Assembly (NCBI RefSeq): GCF_036417845.1
Contig: NC_089979.1
Location: forward strand, 46,570,775 to 46,634,774
DNA from: Apteryx mantelli
Taxonomy: Eukaryota; Chordata; Aves; Apterygiformes; Apterygidae
Length of the DNA stretch: 64,000 nucleotides
Reading direction: 5' to 3'
A program made the position numbers and the translations under genes. The notes beneath the pieces were generated by a model. That model was given only the letters and a program-made list of their open reading frames with translations. It searched no databases and had not been told where the DNA came from. This document shows, in pieces, positions 12,719-26,000 of the stretch (positions within the stretch are counted from its first letter, which is position 1; each line of letters starts with the position of its first letter).

Positions 12719-15700
12719 TTCTGTAATTTTACTATGTAAGATGAGAGTAAAAGTGGTTTCTGTGAGTCTCAAAAAGACTCAGAGTAGGACCTTCCCAGAA
12801 TAAATGGTGACACCTCTGTCACTCAGACTCAAGATTATCTGGTGCATAAAATGTGCATCATCAGACATTTACTGCACCACAGCATTTGTTTTGACCTATT
12901 CCTTCATTTAGACTGGCAAGTACTGTGAAGCCACTCCCTTCCAGAAACTGCAGGAGATGTCAGTATCTACAGTGGACGACACTGTGCATAAATTGAACCT
13001 TCTCGGCATTTCTGCATTCCTGCTTTGATATGCGTTTCTTCCTACCTGCAGGTGTGCTGCACCATCGCTGTTAAATTCAAATATACTAATCTAGTCCTGC
13101 ATCAGTGTTACTCAGAACTTCCTCCTGCCTAAGAAACCTTCCTAGCCAGTTTCAAAGTGCTTATTGTGACTTTGAAGTTCCAATAAGTCAGAGGAGCCTA
13201 CTGGTAAGGAAATCTTGCTCTTTGTTCCCTTCCCTTTTACATCAGTAGTAGAAAGCCAACTTTTCAGCCAGGGCAAATCAGCACACGGCTGCTGAGGACA
13301 GAGAATTATCTGTTCTGATCCAGATGAGTTCTAGTCCTGAGCGTGTCTGGAAATAGAGTCAGGTATCCAAGGGACTTCCAGAGCCTGTGGTTTATTTATC
13401 TTCCTGTACATTTCCTCAGTCCCAGCTTCCCATAAGTATAGAAAAACAGCTCATTTAAACTTAAAAAAATACCTGATCATCTTCTCTTTCCCAGCTTTCT
13501 ACCTTTCAAGACAGCTTGGAATTTGTCTAAAATTTACAGTCAAAACAGGCAGCGTTAGCTACCATCATATATAGGGAAGCTTTCTCATTTCTACTGGTTC
13601 CTGACCAAAACTTTCTATTATTTCACGAGAGCTGCACTCCTGAACAGTAAGAGTGTTTCCATAGCTATGATGCTCTATGGATATACGGAAGCAGAGTTTG
13701 CAGGGAAAGATTTAAGTCCTTATTAAACTAGTTGATACAGCTGGAAAGATTGGTCAAGATTTCGGGCTCGGGACCCCTTCTTCAGCTGAGCTGAAATCAG
13801 TGTGTTCCACCTAAAAAACCCTACTTTTTTGTTTATTTTCATTTGACTCCAGCCCTGTTATTGATGCAGAAGGCTGTATGAGCCTGAAATCTGGGGTGGG
13901 GGGGATCACTGCTGTTGAGCATTCAAACTGCCAGCTTCAATCACTCTTTTTCTGAGGACTGTGAGTCTATATACACAAAAAGCCTTTAGTTTGGAGATGC
14001 CTCCTCATTCGGGGATTTTAGGTATATCTAGAAAAATTCTTTGATACAAATGCATTTCCAAAGCTGAACACTGGGATGTATGTGACATAGTGAAGTCTCC
14101 CAAGGCTGTTTTTTTGAAGGAATCAATATGCCTGCAACTGACTGTCCTTCGCTTATTAACTGACACTACTTGCTGTAGACTTGCACTGATTTTCTCAGTG
14201 CTGTAATGTCCTGGAGACGTTAGGCAAGAATAGGCTGTTCAAATCTATTACCACATACTCAACAAGTATTACCCAAGAAGGAAAAAAGAACAACCCTTGA
14301 AGTACTGGGAGAAAGGTTGTCCTAGTTCTTAGGAAACTTGTTTTTTTTCTTCTTCTTCTTTGACCTAGCAGAGTCTTAAAACTGCCCAGTGGTTTTTTAA
14401 AGGTTTCGCAGCCTTGAGGCAGAATCTGGCAGAATCTCAAATGCTGAATGAGTAAAGGCAACCTTCTGAATCCACTTGAAAAAAAGTGTTTGGAAACAAG
14501 ATAATGAAAGCAATGAGCCAGCATTAGCTCTAATTCCCTTGTGGAAAATTAAGGGTCAAGGTGGTGACTCTCAGTGGGAAGGTGAGCTTGGAGCGCTGGT
14601 CTGCAAAGCAAGGCGGAGGCAGGGTTACTCCGGGGCAGACTGAGGCACATCTGGAGTTTCAAGCGGAGAAGGGAAAGAACAGCGAAGGGCAGGGTGCTAT
14701 TGTAATGGGCTGGCTCCTTCCTTTTGCCGCACACGATGCACAGCAGGTTGCGGGAAGGCTGCTGCTGCTCTGGTATCAAAAGCTTTCCCCCACGTGTGCA
14801 GCTGGCGAGTGATCTCTCAGTTGTCTCTGCACTAAATTGTGCATCCCCTTTACTTTTGCCACATAAAGACATCCTTGTCATCAATCCATGATGGGCCCAG
14901 TCTCCTGTCAAGTAACCGGGCCCTCAGATATTGATACACAGAAATCTCTTAAGCTGAAATGGCTTTTTGAAATGGCTCGGTGTGGGGGGGCATATCCGGT
15001 GCTCCATGCTTTTTTCCTATGGCTCCTCTGGCCCCCTCCCTCCACTTCCACACCCTGAGCTCAAGCTTGTAAACCTTTTGAACTATTTTAAAAAATGTAC
15101 AGCTTGTCCTCTAAGACATAGGAAATTACATTTGATGGTCTATTGTATAAGAATTTCCATATTTAGAGAAAAATCAACAGATACAATCTCTGATTTCCTT
15201 TTCCCTATACTCCTCATATTTGCCTCCTCTTACATTGCTTGGTTTGGCTACTGCCATGTTGTAGCATAAGCAGATGTCATCAATTAGAAGACAGATTTTA
15301 AAATAATGACAGTTAGGTTCAAAGAGCCTGGCTACTCATCTAGCTACTGCTGGAGACTTCTGTACTTGCCCTGGCCCAGATTCTCCACCTTGGTTTGCAT
15401 CTGGTGTTCTTGGTGCTTTCTAGCACTTTTAAAGGTACTTCTGAGATCAGCTTCTACTCAGCCTATGCAAAAATAAGTCATATTTATGAAAATCTTGGCT
15501 CACTTGTCTACAGATTCTGAAACAGACTTTCTAGAACTGAAAAAAACAGGGGGCAGTGATATCAGAGAGCATTAACAGTGATGCATCTGAACTTTAAAGA
15601 AAGGATTTCTAAACGTACTGTTTGAGTTTCTTGTGGTTAATTATTTGGCATAATCATAATATAAGTTTTCTTAGTGAAAGTTAACTCAGTGAAGACACTG

Positions 15701-18700
15701 ATTAGGAAGGAGTTCACTAGCAGAACTCAGTAACTTTGTAGTAAGAAAATGTATTTGTGGAAGGCCTGCCTGGAGAGGAATGCTACCAAGTAAAATAGAA
15801 CCAAAATGGTGTGTTGAAAAAAAAGTGCAGTGAAAACTAATCTTTCTGATGTAAAAAGAAAATCCTCAAGACCATTAAAAGTATGTTCCTGGCTAATTTC
15901 AAAACCAACAACCACGCAGTAAATTCAATAAATAAGTTTTTTTAAAAAAAAAGCTCTCAAAGGAAGACAATAAAACTATCAAGATGCAGTTTATCATTTG
16001 TCCTTGAGACAAGACTTCAGCCCCTTGTTGATTTAGACAAGAAGAGGCATTCTCATGCTCAGTTTCCAAACTGTGAAATGAACTCCCTCCGAAACAAAGG
16101 ACAGTTGCAAAGATCCAGCTTCTACTCAGCCGATAGCACAGATTTTGACCTGGCTTCCCCAAAACAAACATGTATTTCTGTATCTATTGCACATATAAAT
16201 TTATTCCTTTGGTGGGGTTTGAGAGAGAAGAGGTCTCACATGGCAGATGCTAGTCACATTTCAAGGCACAGATTGAAGGCTCTGGTAATTTGGTTGGCAA
16301 AATGATCTAGGTGCCCAGCTCTCCCTGGCAGTAATTCTAGCATAGTTAAAACTAGCCTTTCATGAAATGTTGTTAAAGAAATCTAAGGACTTAATTCCAC
16401 AGGAAACAAATCTAAGTCATTGTCAAAGAGAGTTTTTTTTCTTGTGAGCTTTCTTTCACTGCATTGGGCTTTTTATTGCAAAATGCAACAGACCTTTATA
16501 AATGAAAAAGTTCATGCTTTTTGCTTTTCATAATCCCACTAATTTAAATATTTCTGACATACTCTTCAATGCAAAGAAAGCAGGTGTACAGCTTGCAAGC
16601 TGTCTAAGCCTTTCTGTAGTATATCAGTGTATAATATGTAGGTTCAGCTAATTTAACTATATTTTTCATCGTCAGTCACTTACTGGCTTCTGGCCTTTTT
16701 TCACTGGTCTACAAAGAATATTTTGCACTGTGAAATGCCAATGTAACTACAATGTTTGTATTCACATAGAGAAAATTATAAGCACATGAAAGTAAAGCAC
16801 ATTCCTCATGATCTTTATGCTGCTTGAAGATTAAGAATACAATAGATTAAAAGAATCCAGGAATAAATTGGTCTCTGGGGAGCATTAGCAATAGTTGTTT
16901 AAGTCTAGGTTGGTTTAATATATGAATCACAAATAAAGCCCTAATAGAAATGTTTGAAATATTTTCCAAACACTCTCATTATATGGCCTCACTCCCTTTT
17001 GGCTTTTGTATTTCAGCAATAGTGCTGCTCAGAAAAGAATTTGTGCCCACATACACAAAATAAAATGCTCAGAGTCCAGTTTGTGCACAGATAGGCAGTT
17101 CAGCCTATGTCGCTTTACAAAAAGTGGTGCAACATTCCCAGAAAGCTAGTCTTTCTAAATAAATGGATAAACAGACTCCAACAAAAATATTTAGTATTTT
17201 CTTGTAGCATTTATGCAACCTGACCTCTCATAGGTGATCTCAAAGCTCTGGTAAATACTTAGGGCTAAATTAAATTAATTCAGTGTAATTAAGTTGATTG
17301 GCACCATCTGAAAAGCCTGACCATTAACTGCTTCCATCAAGAAATTATAACTGCCTTGTGACTTGAGGCAAAAGCTGTTATCAAAAGATGAATCATTTTG
17401 AAATGAAAGATTAAATTAAATTTTTAGATCTTATTAAAATATAGTGGCCAAATGGTAGCTATTAAAAACTCATCTAGCATGTGCCAGCCAAAAAGCAATA
17501 AAAGCAACAAAATCACAGATGACACACTGCAGAAAGACTTCCTAATTTATGATCCTTTTGCTATGACATTAGCTTAAAAACAGCATTCATTCTTTTGGCA
17601 TTACATATTATTTCAGAAATGAATATATGAAAATAGGTGTTCACTTCTTTTTTATGGATGACAAAACATCATCTTGCTCTGACTGTGTGTCTCAATCCTC
17701 ACTCATTTTCTATAGCAATCGAACTTCAAGGCATATTTGGCAAGCACAAACAGGTTTCCAGTTATCCAAAAGCCCAGGTCTGAATGTAATTCTGCATCCA
17801 GTAGGAACTGACTGCCAAGTATACACTGCCATATTTGCTGCTTTCTGTAAAGTTATATTTTATTTGGAATGAGACAAATAAATCTTCAAGAATATTTCTG
17901 TTTGTATGAATGAAACTTGTAAACTGATTTCAATGATATTGGAAAGATGAGGTATTATTTGGAAGAGCTAAAATATTTATCTGAGGTGACTGAGTGTGCA
18001 GAAAATATTTGCCTTGAAAGAATATTCCCAGTTTATTCATGCCTAGCTGACCCTGCACGAGTATTTGGGAGTATCTGCTCACCTGACTCACTTTTAAAGT
18101 CTTTCGGAGGATTTTAAGTCATCCTCATCCAGAATCTGGACAATACCAGGTAACCTAAGGTCCAAGTGTTGCTATTCCCTGTGAAAGAGCAGAAATCAGT
18201 TTGTTCATCTGACTGCGCGACTGGGACACAGTACTCTTAGGGAGAGTTTTGGTGCCTTGGCCTGACCCAAAAGCCCCTCCAGTTGTTAGACTTCACTGGG
18301 CCTGTTAACATCAGTGGACGCAAACAAGTCACAGCTATCTGTGCCCTCTGGTGCCCTTTGAGTCCAAATCTGCCTTCTGAATGCCGTTTACATAAATTCA
18401 GGTTTAAATAACACTGAATGCTAGGAGAGTGATGGCTGTTTCAGTAGATGTCAGCAGCGCCCAGGTACAAGCTGGGCGGCATCAGCGCTTATCCCGGAGA
18501 GCTCGGTTTTGCCATTACAGCACAGCGCGTCCAGGTGTCCTGGGGAAGTTCTTCTGGGCTGTGATGTGTCTTGTGGACTTATGATTTGGGTTTTTTTCTT
18601 TTCTTAAACAGTATTTGGTCAGCACTGCTTTGATGATTTCTGCATCATGCTCCATTTTGTGGTGTAGACATCCCTGTGTTAGCTGATACAAAGAAAGCTT

Positions 18701-21529
18701 GAGAAACAGCAATCATGAAATGCAGACAGTATTATAATCAGATCTTGTTAGCAATAAAAACGTAATTTGACTCCAGTCCCATGCGTGGTGCCAAACCTGA
18801 ATAACCCCTTATGCATGCATTTTTATGGTGCGGCATCTTTAATTGAGTCCTTCGAAGCAATCTGGTAGTCACATCCAGATGATTATAACTCCAATCTCCT
18901 TAGGAGCTAAATCCTCCAAATGCTGTGGCCAGGAGGAAACTTCAAAGCAGAACTGCTGGCAGCTTCTGCCTCCTGTGCAAATGCAAGGAGTCTGCAGCAC
19001 CCTGGCCTGTGCTGCGGGATGTGCCTGGGGAGCAGCATCAGCATGGCAGGGAGCACGGTGCATGCACCTTGGCAAGTGCTTCCCTCCATCGAGCCATAGA
19101 CACTCCCTCAGGATCCACGTGCTCCTGGCAAATATTATCTCAGGGAGCGCAGTAACACTACTGTGGCTGGGAGCAAGAAGAACAGAGGTGCACAGAGTTG
19201 CTACTTTTTTTGCAGCATTAAATATAAACCCTTTTTTTTCTTTTTGCTGTCAGGAGAAAAAGAGGAACAGAGCAGGCACTTTTTTTTACAAAACTGATGT
19301 GCATTCATATTTCACCATCTTGACAGCCTGTGTCTATGCCATAGAGATATCTGTGCTAATAAACAAAACAGGGCCAGGGCACAGGCTGAAGCACTGGTGT
19401 AGGTCTGTCTACGCTGTCAAATGGTCCCTGGCACAGTGTTGTCCTGGGCATTAGCTGGCACTTTCCCAGACATCATGGTTCATGGGGACAGCATGGGCCA
19501 GGAGCCATTCCCAGTTAGCAGATTGGATGTGGTCTCCTAGTTTGGGGAAATAAGAGCACCAAAGTCTATGAATGCTAACCAGTGTTGGTTGCCTCACTGT
19601 CAGAGAACAGTTGCTGGCCTCTTTTATCAGATGCAATCCTTGAGACCTATTAAAACAAGGCTACCCTGTTTCTGTTTACATATATTCTGCCCATGACTAT
19701 AAGTAATGGAGATGCAACTCAGCTTCCTACCTCATTCATCATTAGAAGGAACCAACAGGTAAGAAAAAAGAAGAAAAAAATCTCCAGCAGTTTTCAGTGC
19801 ACAAATAGTACAGGTCTCACAAAACCATTGTTCATACTTAAATGAATTTTTAGTGGATTGACATCTAGAGCAGTTTTTATTGTGAAAAATTATGTCCAAA
19901 CTGCTAACAATAGTAACTGTTTAAAAAGCCAGCTAAGCATTTACTGAACGAGACAATTCACACGATACACCAAAATACCAACCTGAGGAACAAATAAGGT
20001 AGGTAGAAGTAGTCACAGATGCTTCAAGGGAATTCAAAATGAAGCAGAGGTGCTGAAATGGCTGGTTTCAGATCTGAGTGCATCCATCACTGTCTTGACC
20101 TGGATAGTCTCTAAGTCTGATCTTGGCAGAAGGAAACATGACTGAACTTAATGACCCAGTCTTCTTTTGGCAGAAGGCTACCACTTTCACAAGTAAAGTA
20201 CCTCCCTACTGCTCTGGGCAGGGATTTCCTTTGTTTCTGGGTATGCTTCAGCCCTGAATAGGTAATCATGTTATTTTCTAATAATTACAGTCAGCTCACA
20301 TTTCAGTGAAGTTAATGGGCAGGGTTGCTCCATGCATTTTCGTGATTTTAAAGTTATATAACAAATTAGTCATATTAGATAAAACTTCATTGAAAGATGG
20401 AGGCAAGATACCTTTTAAAATTTTTTTCTAAGGTACTTTTTCCTTGTTTATTGAAAAGATAATGAAAAATTTCCTGATTTTATTTCACAGCTCCTTGTTC
20501 TGGAGAGGGAGCTGAAGGAAAGAAGCATCCTTTAGCCAGCCTGACTACATGGTCTGGTAGCATATTAGAGGAGGTGTTTGTGTGGAAGTAGAATTTCAGA
20601 AATGAAAATGCTTTGTTAAGTTCCTTGGGGAATTTGAAATGTGACATTCAAAATGTCCTTTTTTAGAATGATGGTTTTCCAATTAAGATTCATGCACTAT
20701 CCTTGGAATTTAAATAGGAATGTTGTCCGTTATACAAGAAGACAGTACATGTTATCCTTGATGAGCTCACTAAGTTCAGCAGAGGCCATTATAATTCAGC
20801 CATTGCATGCGGCCTGTATATTTACATCTACCATGGCCATTTCTGCCCTACTGTGCTTTGCATATATAAAATTTGCAAAAAGTAAATTAGTGATGCATGT
20901 GCAGTTCTTGCCACATCCATTCAATGATAAAGAATTATTTTAGTGAACAATCACAACAAAAGGTGAGTGTTTTCTTCAGTATGATTTTTTTATTTCTTCC
21001 TAACCATATGTATCAAGCTCATTGCATGAAAACTGAAATAACAGTAGCATTTGCTGTTCAGCACCACTGTGTTCAGTGCAATTGGGAAGACTGTATCTCC
21101 ATTAACTTTGCAATATCAGGAAGCTTGCTAAAAAATTAGGTGATCTAGAACTGTTCTGCTAGGTGAGCTTTTCCACAAATTAGATTGGAGGGGAAGACAA
21201 AATATTAAAAAGAAGTCTAATAGTAGAATACCCATTTTACAGATGGATAAAATGAGACATTCACTAATGTCTCATTCACCAATCATTTGGTGTTTCAAGC
21301 TACTGTCCATCTTTAGCTTGTAAAAAAAATGATGGAATGGGATAAAGGCTTATAAAATCATCTATAGTCTGGGGAAGATGATGAAGTGAGAATGATTGTT
21401 TTTTTCTCTTCACCTCTTTTTCAGAATTCAAGAACCTCAGAAAGCTAACATACAATGACTGAAAAAGAAAAGCTGTGATTTTCAAGCAATCATCAAAATT
21501 CATTAAATACTGGAAGTCATGATCTCAGA
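12719..21529. other. Intergenic, no gene recognised
   Basis: No recognisable exon or RNA gene. The block 16.4-17.6 kb is very AT-rich with many TAAT-type words. A GC-richer islet lies at 14.56-14.83 kb and a smaller CpG-bearing patch at about 18.44-18.54 kb. The longest open frame outside CR1 (18843-19454, + strand) starts with TTG, has no family motif and is not called as a gene. Confidence 0.55.
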
Positions 21530-21800
21530 ATGCTGTGAAGGCCACCTATATAAATTGGTTCAGAAAGGATTTAGATGAATTTGGGGAGGGAAGGCCTAGC
21601 ATCCAGACAATTCAATTTAAGGAGGTGGAGCCATGGATTGCTGGAGGCTGGAAGGATATATGAGGGAAAGGATCACTTGGTACATGCCATACTCTTGTAT
21701 GCCTTCCTCTGCATCCATATCTGGCCATTACTGGAGACCAGATACCAAATAGACTTTCAATCTGATCCAGTACAGCAGTTCTCATATTCGTATCTCTAAG
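21530..21800 (+). repeat. Ancient CR1-like LINE fragment, 3' part
   Basis: The stretch contains the diagnostic end of old amniote CR1/L3-type elements: a 'GGAGGCTGGAAGGATATATG'-like segment, a 'TCTGGCCATTACTGGAGACC'-like segment, then 'AGATACCAAATAGACTTTCA' and 'TCTGATCCAGTACAGCAGTT'. Together they parallel the familiar 'gatactgggctagatgg...ggtctgacccagtatggc' tail of these repeats in turtles and crocodilians. Divergence is high, so the insertion predates birds. It is not an active element. Confidence 0.7.
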
Positions 21801-23021
21801 TGTTTAGACACAGATTTATTTTAATGCAGCTTAATCTCAAAAGTGCTGTCAAGCAATTTCTAAATGATTTGAATCACTTCTTTTCACAGTCCTAGTAAGT
21901 GATGCCAGCAAGCGTTTGCTGTTCAGCATTTGTGAATGTGCTGATCTATAATCAGATACTAATCTGTTCCTCTGCTACTTGAAAGAAAAGTTACAACAAA
22001 TTCAATGCCATCTCAGGAGGGAGGGCTGCAAAGATCAACTGCTTTTTGTTTCCGCTTTTCCCCCACAATAGCCTCCTTCACAGGCTGGCTGCAGTAGGCA
22101 GTGGCACAGCAAGTGAATTCCAAATCACTGTGGGCTTTGTTTGACCGGGCAGTCAATATAAGACAGAGACACAACTGCATTATAACTTCCTTCCCACAAC
22201 ACAGCATTGTTTGGAAGCTTCCCAAAGAATATTACACCAAGGACTACATTCCTAGCCCGGTGGGTTTTAGTAGTGCAGAAAATTCATCCCCTCTTTTGTT
22301 AGTTATAGAATTTCCTATTTTGTACCTGACCCTTTAATCTCTATTTTCTTTCTAGTATCACCAGAGTCAGTAGGAACAGAGATATCCTTACAGACAGACA
22401 CACTTGACATAAGAGAATAAAAACATTCCCAATAGGAACTTTATAACATTTTTACTGAGTTACTTGTTACTTTATAACATTTTTAATGAAATGGCAGCCA
22501 CAGTTTTAAATGTCATGTTTGCTTGTTTAATGTTTTCTTCCTCCTTCCTTCCCCCACCCCCTTTTTTTCCTCAAAAACAATATGTAGTCACATCTTTCAA
22601 GCAGTGGGACCAATACGAACACACAACCACTACATCAGAAAATACTGCATCAACCATGAGTTTATATGATCATGATAAGTTATATGTTTTAATTAACATC
22701 ATATCAGAGAAAACCATGTTCACAGAGGCGGGAGCCTTATAAACACTTGCTGTACTATCAAAAAAAAAAAACAAAAAACAAACAACAATGAAGGCAAGTA
22801 GTCCAGGAAGCTAATTGTATGTTCAAGGTTAGGCACATGCTGAAATACTTCAATATTTCAGAGCTTAAGACTATAAGTTATGATATTGAATCCTAGCTAT
22901 CAAGGAAGACAAGTTGGGCTAATTCATCAATAATTAATAGTGTAATTAATCCTGGCTACCGCTCAGCTTAGGCAGTATAGTCCCCACACAAACCTCTCCT
23001 TATCTAAGGCCAAACAGTCTT

Positions 23022-23094
23022 TGGGCCTGATCCAAAGCCCACTGAGGACAGCAGGAACCTTCCCATTGACTTCAGTGGGCTTCCGACCAGGCTG
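23022..23094. repeat. Old amniote palindromic repeat fragment
   Basis: The arm CCTGATCCAAAGCCCACTGA and the downstream TCAGTGGGCTTCCGACCAGG are imperfect inverted repeats separated by about 35 bp. This wording ('gcctgatccaaagcccattga' / 'tcaatgggctttggatcagg') recurs in old amniote interspersed repeats. I cannot give the family name with certainty. Confidence 0.5.
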
Positions 23095-26000
23095 TTTGCT
23101 ATTATTTATTTATCGGTACTTTTGCATTACTCGTCTCCACAATATCTGAGCAGCTACTAACTCACCACGTAGAGGTATAATGGAGAACAATTCCTAAAAC
23201 AGCTAAATGTCACTCTTCTGGCTAATGGGCAGGAAGCCTGTGCTTGGTGATGACAGGACGCTTCCCCCTGGGCAAGGGGCCAGGCTCACTTAGGCAGATC
23301 CAAAGCACTGCGAAAGGAGGCGGGCAGGAGGAGCGCAGGTCCTGCTACGGCTAGGCCAAGCTGTCAAACCGCTCAGGAAATGGCTTTCAATTCAGGCCCC
23401 CCTTATCGAGGATTTCTATGCGGATGTCCAGCTTTAATGTCCAACCTGGAGAACAAGTCCTGGGAGAGGTGGTGGTGGGCTCAATGGCTTCCTTTGCTTT
23501 CCTGAGCTGCACGCTTCCACCCCACCCTGTGCAAAATATAGTCTGAAAAGGAAAATGGGTTCATTAAATCCCCTGTGCCCTTGTTTCAGACTTCCTTGCT
23601 GCTCCCGGGCCAGGGTGGTGCTGTAGCTATTGGCAGAGTTCTGGGCTCGCACCAGGCACAGTGACTTGCAATCCCTTGTACAATAGGTTTGGCAGAGCAC
23701 AAGGAAAATCACTTGCTGCCATTTCCCTACCTCTGCTGCTGGCTGGATATGAACAGGGAGCACAAGATGGTGCTGTTCCTCAGACATGCACCAGCACCCT
23801 GCTCCAGTGAGTGCCACGCGGAGCCAGCTGCAGGACTGGGGTGACGTTCCCAAGGGGAGCTACCTCTGCATAAAGCATTCCCAGGCGTTTTGCACAGAGA
23901 TGTAGAAACCCGGTGCTCGCTACTCACTGAAATGCCGTAATTATTCCACAACACTCCAGGGGAGATTAGGATGGGAGATGAGCAATACCTTTTCCAAACT
24001 GAAACATCACTTGAAACTTCTTTATGGAAGACCATAGATGTGTATGAGAAATAAAGATTTTCTGTCTAGGTAAAATTTATTAACCTAGGTTTAAACAGAA
24101 CTTAGAATTAGCAGCAAAGACTACTGAGGTGAAACACATTAAAGAGCACCTCCCACTTGTGTGCACAGTGCTTCATCACTTTAGAAAGGAGGGGCACATT
24201 TACAGCCTCTTTGGGAAGACAGGTTTCAGATTTGGGTGTCTGAAGCCAGTGTCATCTTCTACCAGCTCTGGCAACACTTCATTGCCCCCTGGAAGTCTGA
24301 GTCCTGCCCTGCTAGAACTTCCTTTATGGACATTTTTGGGGAGCATATGAGCACACAGGAATACACAGTTTTCTAGGAACTAGAGGAAAGGAGAGACTGT
24401 GACCTTCTGTATGTCTGAATACAACATAACGTGATGATTCAGGGCTCTCTCTAATTTTAAAAGGCTGTGTCCTGCCTACAATTCACTTGGCAGCCCTGAC
24501 AAAACAAAACGAATATTTCAGTTTTTCCATGTTAACACTGGTTTATTAGCTGGAGACTTCAACTCTGAACAGAAAATATACTGTAAGGATGCATGTATGT
24601 ATGAATTTCAGACCCGTTAGTGCCACATATCTCAAATATCTCACTGCCACATAATATCTACTAATACATTTTGGGAGAGGTGTCATCTGAAGGAAAGAGT
24701 AAAACCAGTCCTCCTTTACAAAGTATTGTTTGGCATAAGGGAAGTGTTTCAGTCAGGAAAACAGTCACTCTAATCACCTTTCTCCCATTGCCAGTTTGGT
24801 GTTACTATTTCTGTGAAGTTCACTACAGTTTTTACTGACCATAGTCTCAAGCCCTGACACAGGCATGCCAAGAAAATGTATTTTCAGGATCAGTCCAGTA
24901 AGACCTGGGTCTACAACACCCATCCCAGCTTCACCCACAGAAATGTTCAGAATAACTGTGCTGAAGCTGTGTGCTTAGCTCTGCACCAGCAATTGCAATT
25001 TTAAGCAGCAGATCATAGTCTATTCTTAGAGCTCAAAGATCTTGATGATGAATATTACATTTTTCTCATGGTCTGTGAAAAGCAATGTTTGCACTGTGCC
25101 CTCTCTTTAGATTCATGGAAAAGATAACGCCCTATCTGCTGCCAGGTACACACTGAGCACAAGGGAAAGATGTCTATGCCGTTACTCTCATAGATATAGA
25201 TTCCAGACTGCACTGGGAACCCACCCAGAAAAAAAAGGAACAGTGTGATCACTGAAAGCTGCACCATAGTCTCTATGTAGTAAGTGGAGGAATTATGTCT
25301 GCAAGGACATTTCCTAATTTCTGAGAGCTTGACTTTGCAGCCAGTACCATTCTTCTCATATTTTAAGACTGTATGGATAACCTTAGCATTCTTCTCTTTA
25401 TTAAGGCCTAGATGACTTGAGCCAGAGCAAATGAGCAGTAGATTTTGCACCTGTAGTTTACCAGCTGGAATCTGACCTAGAGCAGTTGTTCACGTCAGAG
25501 GCTATTGGGTGGCCTGTGTAGAAGGACAGTGAGGTGAGCGCCATCTTCCCCTTCCCATATCACTTACTCCAATGCTGGGCTTCACATTATCTGCCATGCC
25601 TTTCCACAGAGGGCAGTAGGGATTAAATGCCTCTTTAGGCAAAGGGAGATCAAGACTTGCAGGAAAATACATGGGGAAATTTGTTCGACCTCTGCACTCT
25701 GCCCACTCTGAGTAAGTCAGAGTGTCACTGGGATGACTAAGAAAAGCAATGGCACACAGTCAGTGAGAGTAATGACTCAGGAAGTGGTTTTTAAACTGAA
25801 GAAAAAAATTGGGATTGTCACCAAGTATTAGACATGCGTGCATAAGGAAGGTAACTTTAAAGTTTGACCCTATTTTTTCTGTTAACTATTTGTCAATTTT
25901 ACATATTTCTTAATTTTCTTGTCTACCACACATTTCCTTCAGAAGCCATTTCAGTGCCCTGTTGTCCTTGACATCCATGCATTGAAATAACAGTGGAAGA

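Noticed and set aside
18843-19454. Open frame of 203 codons on the + strand, the longest outside CR1
   Set aside because: It starts with TTG, has no family motif, is cysteine- and serine-rich in the way of random frames, and overlaps several open frames on the other strand. No flanking splice signals in phase were evident.
23434-23853. 139-codon frame on the minus strand in a GC-richer patch
   Set aside because: It has no domain and no splice context. GC-rich sequence has fewer stops by chance, and the other strand and frames are similarly open nearby.
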